NCBI GenBank assembly: GCA_003963305.1 | Contig: RXJR01000033.1 | Span: 47,563 to 111,562 of the forward strand | Reading direction: 5' to 3' | DNA from: Candidatus Melainabacteria bacterium | GTDB taxonomy: Bacteria > Cyanobacteriota > Vampirovibrionia > Obscuribacterales > Obscuribacteraceae | DNA: 64,000 nucleotides | Shown here: positions 61,565-64,000 of the stretch, in pieces | How positions within the stretch are numbered: the first letter of the stretch is position 1 | Layout: each line of letters opens with the position of its first letter | Translations under genes and position numbers: made by a program | Notes under the pieces: model-generated | The model's database searches: none | Told to the model about the DNA's origin: nothing | Seen by the model: the letters and a program-made list of their open reading frames with translations, nothing else

Positions 61565-63778
61565 TTATCTTCCTTCGATCGTAATGACATTGAAATTCTT
61601 GAGATATTGTCGATAAGACATAGTGGAAGTGCCACCGGGCCCGTCTGTTGTGTTGCCCCAGGGATTGCGAATCGTCAAAGTACCGCCGTCTTTACCCTGC
61701 GGATCCCATCCGATAATGCTGTAGACATGGCGTTTTGTGTAGCCGTCTCTTGTTTGCCCATGGGCAATTGCACCGATTGAACACGTGACGGCGCGCCCCT
61801 CTGCAAAAGCGGACGTTAGTTCTCCTTTGATGGTTTCATTCGTGGAGGAGCTTCGCCAGCCAGACAGCCAGTGTTCAGTCACTTTCTTACCCGTTAAAAG
61901 CTTCGTTGACCGTGAGGCGAATCCTCCGCCATCTGCACCTTCTGTTGAGGAATAGCCTTTTGTGCCGAGATATGAATGTTGTACAAAGTACTCCCCGAAT
62001 GCCTTTTCGAGAACATTGGGCCAGATGCCGTACTGACCTGGCTCCGAATTGAGACCCATTTCAGCTTCAGTTGGGGCGCTGACAGTCACCGGATTGGCGC
62101 GGTCACCAGGGAAAGTGACGGTATAGGTGCCGTTGCCATTGTCTTTGATCATGTCCCGGATTTTGCCGGGGCTGGAAGCCGCTATTGAGGCAATTACCGC
62201 TTCCAGGTAGCAATCACCAATCGTCCCCTGCATTATCGCTCTGTAGGTGATGCTGGCGCACGGATTCGCCTCATCCTGATAGAGCGAGCATGGCAGAGTA
62301 TCGCGCTGGCTGTTGTTGGTGCGTTCCAGAAACCATTCCACTCTCTCCACCAGTGCATTCTTTGGTTCTTGCCTGGCTAGTTTGTCGAATTCCCGCAGGT
62401 CTTCTTTGGTTGTCTCGCTTTCGGAAAATAGCCCGTCGTCGCTCAGTTTTCTCAAGTCATCACGGCACTTGTAGAAAGCGGCCACCACCTGGGCGTCTCT
62501 GCCTGTGAAGCGAGGATTTTCGAGTGCCCGTCCTAATTCAGATCCGCTTAAATACCCATTCTTATCTGTGTCAATTTGGGGAAACAGCTGCTCGGCTCGT
62601 TTGCTGAAATCGCTGACTGGAAGCAGTTTTTCGAAAGCGAGGTGTCTGCCGTCCAGTGTCCAACGGTGGACGGAACCGGTTTCTGCGTTTTGCTCAGAGA
62701 TTAAGCCTGAGCTGGCCGAGACCGTTACGGTGCCGCGCCAGTCTGATTGAGCGCGTGTCGTGTTTGCGCTCTTGTACCAGTTGATACCATCAGTGGTGTT
62801 ATAGGTGCCCCGCTGATCTGACATCTCCGTCATTTTTCCCAACGAGTCATATTGGAAGGTTGTTTGCTGCTGGTTGGCGTTGACAATTCGGGTGACGTGC
62901 CCTTGTTTGTCTACATCCAGGTGTCGTCCGTTCAGGTAGTGTGCGACGCTGCTGCCGTCAAAATTCCAGCGTTTGTATAGTCCTGAGCCTGAGCGCTCCG
63001 AAACGCTGCCATTGTGAGAATAGCTGACGGTGCCCAACCAATCGGGTGCATGTGGTGGTTTGTGGTCGCCGTGATACCACTCGTAGCCGTTCTTCGTAGT
63101 GTAGGTGCCTCTGGGATCGCTCATAGATGTCATCTCACCTGCATAAGAGTAGGTAAGTGTGATTTTGCGTCCGTTTGCTGCCACCATCTCAGTCAGCCGG
63201 TCTGCCGGGTTGAAGTCAATTTTCGATTTGTCGTTGCGTTCAATTGTGTGAGAACCATCGATACGGAAGATATCCCGCTCGTCTGCACGTAGTACTGTTA
63301 CCGTGCCGTTCGGTGCCGTTTCCACTCTGCCTCTCCAGTCTGGCAGCACAGGCGCTTTGTTTCCATTGAAGTACCAATTGGTATCGTCAGTGGTGTATGA
63401 GAGGGTGCGATCCGACGTTACTTCGTTGATCCTACCCTCTTTGTACGCGAAGGCTAGCCTCTGACCCGTGCTGCGATTTATTTGAATGACGTGATTGTCT
63501 CTGTCGAAAAATACTTTGCCTTTTTCAACATTCAGCTCATGGTCGAACTGGACTGGTTTTTCTGGAACCAGTGAGGGATTCGCTGTCTTTTCATCGGGCT
63601 GCAAGTGAATTGCAGGCAGCCATGTCGAGTGTGGTTCGGAGGCAAGGTCTTTCAGAATCAGTCGAGGATTCTGTCTGGAGTCAGGTAGAAAATCCGGCTC
63701 AACATCATCGTGATTGAGCGCGGTGGAGCTGTATTTGTCTGTTTCGGATGGTTTCCATGTTTTCGGAGGATAGGACAT
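61565..63778 (-). CDS. Calpain-like cysteine protease with YD-type repeats and EF-hand
   Basis: The 737-residue protein has about five repeats of an RHS/YD-like unit of the form RGTYTTKNGYEWYHGDHKPPHAPDWLGTV in residues 60-390, then an EF-hand (DTDKNGYLSGSE near 404). A C2-calpain catalytic domain follows with Cys in QGTIGDCYLEA near 524, His in RHVYSIIGWD near 685 and Asn in IRNPWGN near 706. All three catalytic residues are present. Calcium may activate it, as in calpains. No signal peptide is seen. A secreted effector or surface protein processed by its own protease is possible. Confidence 0.88.
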   Translation of the reverse strand: MSYPPKTWKPSETDKYSSTALNHDDVEPDFLPDSRQNPRLILKDLASEPHSTWLPAIHLQPDEKTANPSLVPEKPVQFDHELNVEKGKVFFDRDNHVIQINRSTGQRLAFAYKEGRINEVTSDRTLSYTTDDTNWYFNGNKAPVLPDWRGRVETAPNGTVTVLRADERDIFRIDGSHTIERNDKSKIDFNPADRLTEMVAANGRKITLTYSYAGEMTSMSDPRGTYTTKNGYEWYHGDHKPPHAPDWLGTVSYSHNGSVSERSGSGLYKRWNFDGSSVAHYLNGRHLDVDKQGHVTRIVNANQQQTTFQYDSLGKMTEMSDQRGTYNTTDGINWYKSANTTRAQSDWRGTVTVSASSGLISEQNAETGSVHRWTLDGRHLAFEKLLPVSDFSKRAEQLFPQIDTDKNGYLSGSELGRALENPRFTGRDAQVVAAFYKCRDDLRKLSDDGLFSESETTKEDLREFDKLARQEPKNALVERVEWFLERTNNSQRDTLPCSLYQDEANPCASITYRAIMQGTIGDCYLEAVIASIAASSPGKIRDMIKDNGNGTYTVTFPGDRANPVTVSAPTEAEMGLNSEPGQYGIWPNVLEKAFGEYFVQHSYLGTKGYSSTEGADGGGFASRSTKLLTGKKVTEHWLSGWRSSSTNETIKGELTSAFAEGRAVTCSIGAIAHGQTRDGYTKRHVYSIIGWDPQGKDGGTLTIRNPWGNTTDGPGGTSTMSYRQYLKNFNVITIEGR

Positions 63779-63931
63779 CTACAGGTTCCTCTAAGGGTTC
63801 CTCACCGCCAGACCGTGTGTTCTTATCCTGTCCAAAAAAAGTGACTAATTGGTTGCTTTGAAAGCTCCGCCCTTGCTGGAAACGTGCCGGCGTGTTGTTT
63901 GATTATTTGACCTTCCCCCCATTTAGTAGAC

Positions 63932-63963
63932 AGTGGTCTAAAGCCGACCCGCTTTAGGCCACT
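63932..63963. terminator. Intrinsic terminator at the window edge
   Basis: AGTGGTCTAAAGC and GCTTTAGGCCACT form a 13-bp stem (one G-T pair) with a 6-base loop, followed by a T/C-rich tract. It probably ends a gene that lies outside the window or sits between units. Confidence 0.7.
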
Positions 63964-64000
63964 TTCTTACCTTTTTGGCCTTTTTCCCACGGTGTGAGGT

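Noticed and set aside
1..64000. CRISPR array, insertion sequence, prophage or integrase
   Set aside because: No regularly spaced repeats of CRISPR type and no transposase, integrase or phage structural genes were seen.

Overview
The window reads as one contiguous bacterial chromosome segment of intermediate GC content. It carries the replication and ribosome-assembly neighbourhood: dnaN and dnaA on the minus strand, facing rpmH-rnpA-yidD-yidC-khpB on the plus strand. Together with topA, clpC, coaE, tsaE, a tRNA-Asp and a 6S RNA-like gene, this marks a core chromosomal region and not a plasmid or phage. No photosynthesis gene is seen. The mix of cyanobacteria-like zinc-box operators, LysM and TPR secreted proteins and very large accessory proteins suggests a non-photosynthetic relative of Cyanobacteria (Vampirovibrionia/Melainabacteria, Obscuribacter-like). 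That placement is inference from gene content, not a phylogenetic result.

Bases 1-2160 hold two tandem universal stress protein genes (one cut by the window edge). Bases 2165-23615 form a metal-homeostasis island. It begins with an eight-gene plus-strand operon behind a palindromic Fur/Zur-type operator: a ParB/Srx-like protein, a CooC/MinD-type ATPase, a type III PLP decarboxylase, an SbnA-like beta-replacement enzyme fused to a rhodanese, a SufS-like enzyme, a GNAT protein, a Fur-family regulator and an amino-acid permease. It continues with a zinc-free S4 paralogue, a decayed operon carrying a VanX-like gene, and a minus-strand operon of L33, two COG0523 GTPases, a Sel1 protein and a zinc-free S18. 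Diverging from that operon is a second Fur-family gene with a flavoprotein. WD40, MerC-like, His-rich and CsoR-like genes follow. Six operator-like palindromes sharing TGATAA-type arms tie these units into one predicted zinc (Zur) regulon.

Bases 23955-28560 hold tRNA-Asp, assorted hypothetical and enzymatic genes and two sets of non-coding repeats. Bases 28584-35153 are the dnaN/dnaA-rpmH-yidC block. The dnaA-dnaN gap is strikingly rich in GATC and contains a long direct repeat, so it is a candidate origin region.

Bases 35235-41091 mix tRNA editing (YbaK), a VWA protein with nonapeptide repeats, a MazF toxin-antitoxin pair, a glycosyltransferase and a solute-binding lipoprotein. Bases 41456-47005 encode one 1849-residue protein. 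It combines a degenerate ATPase-like region, a restriction-endonuclease-like domain, a UvrD-type helicase, a Pro/Gln minisatellite and paired zinc ribbons, and a NarL-type response regulator follows it. The remainder contains a GC-rich GH25 lysozyme, coaE, secreted TPR and LysM proteins, a 6S RNA candidate with a near-consensus promoter, tsaE, topA, a short SPFH protein, clpC and a calpain-like protease with YD-type repeats and an EF-hand.
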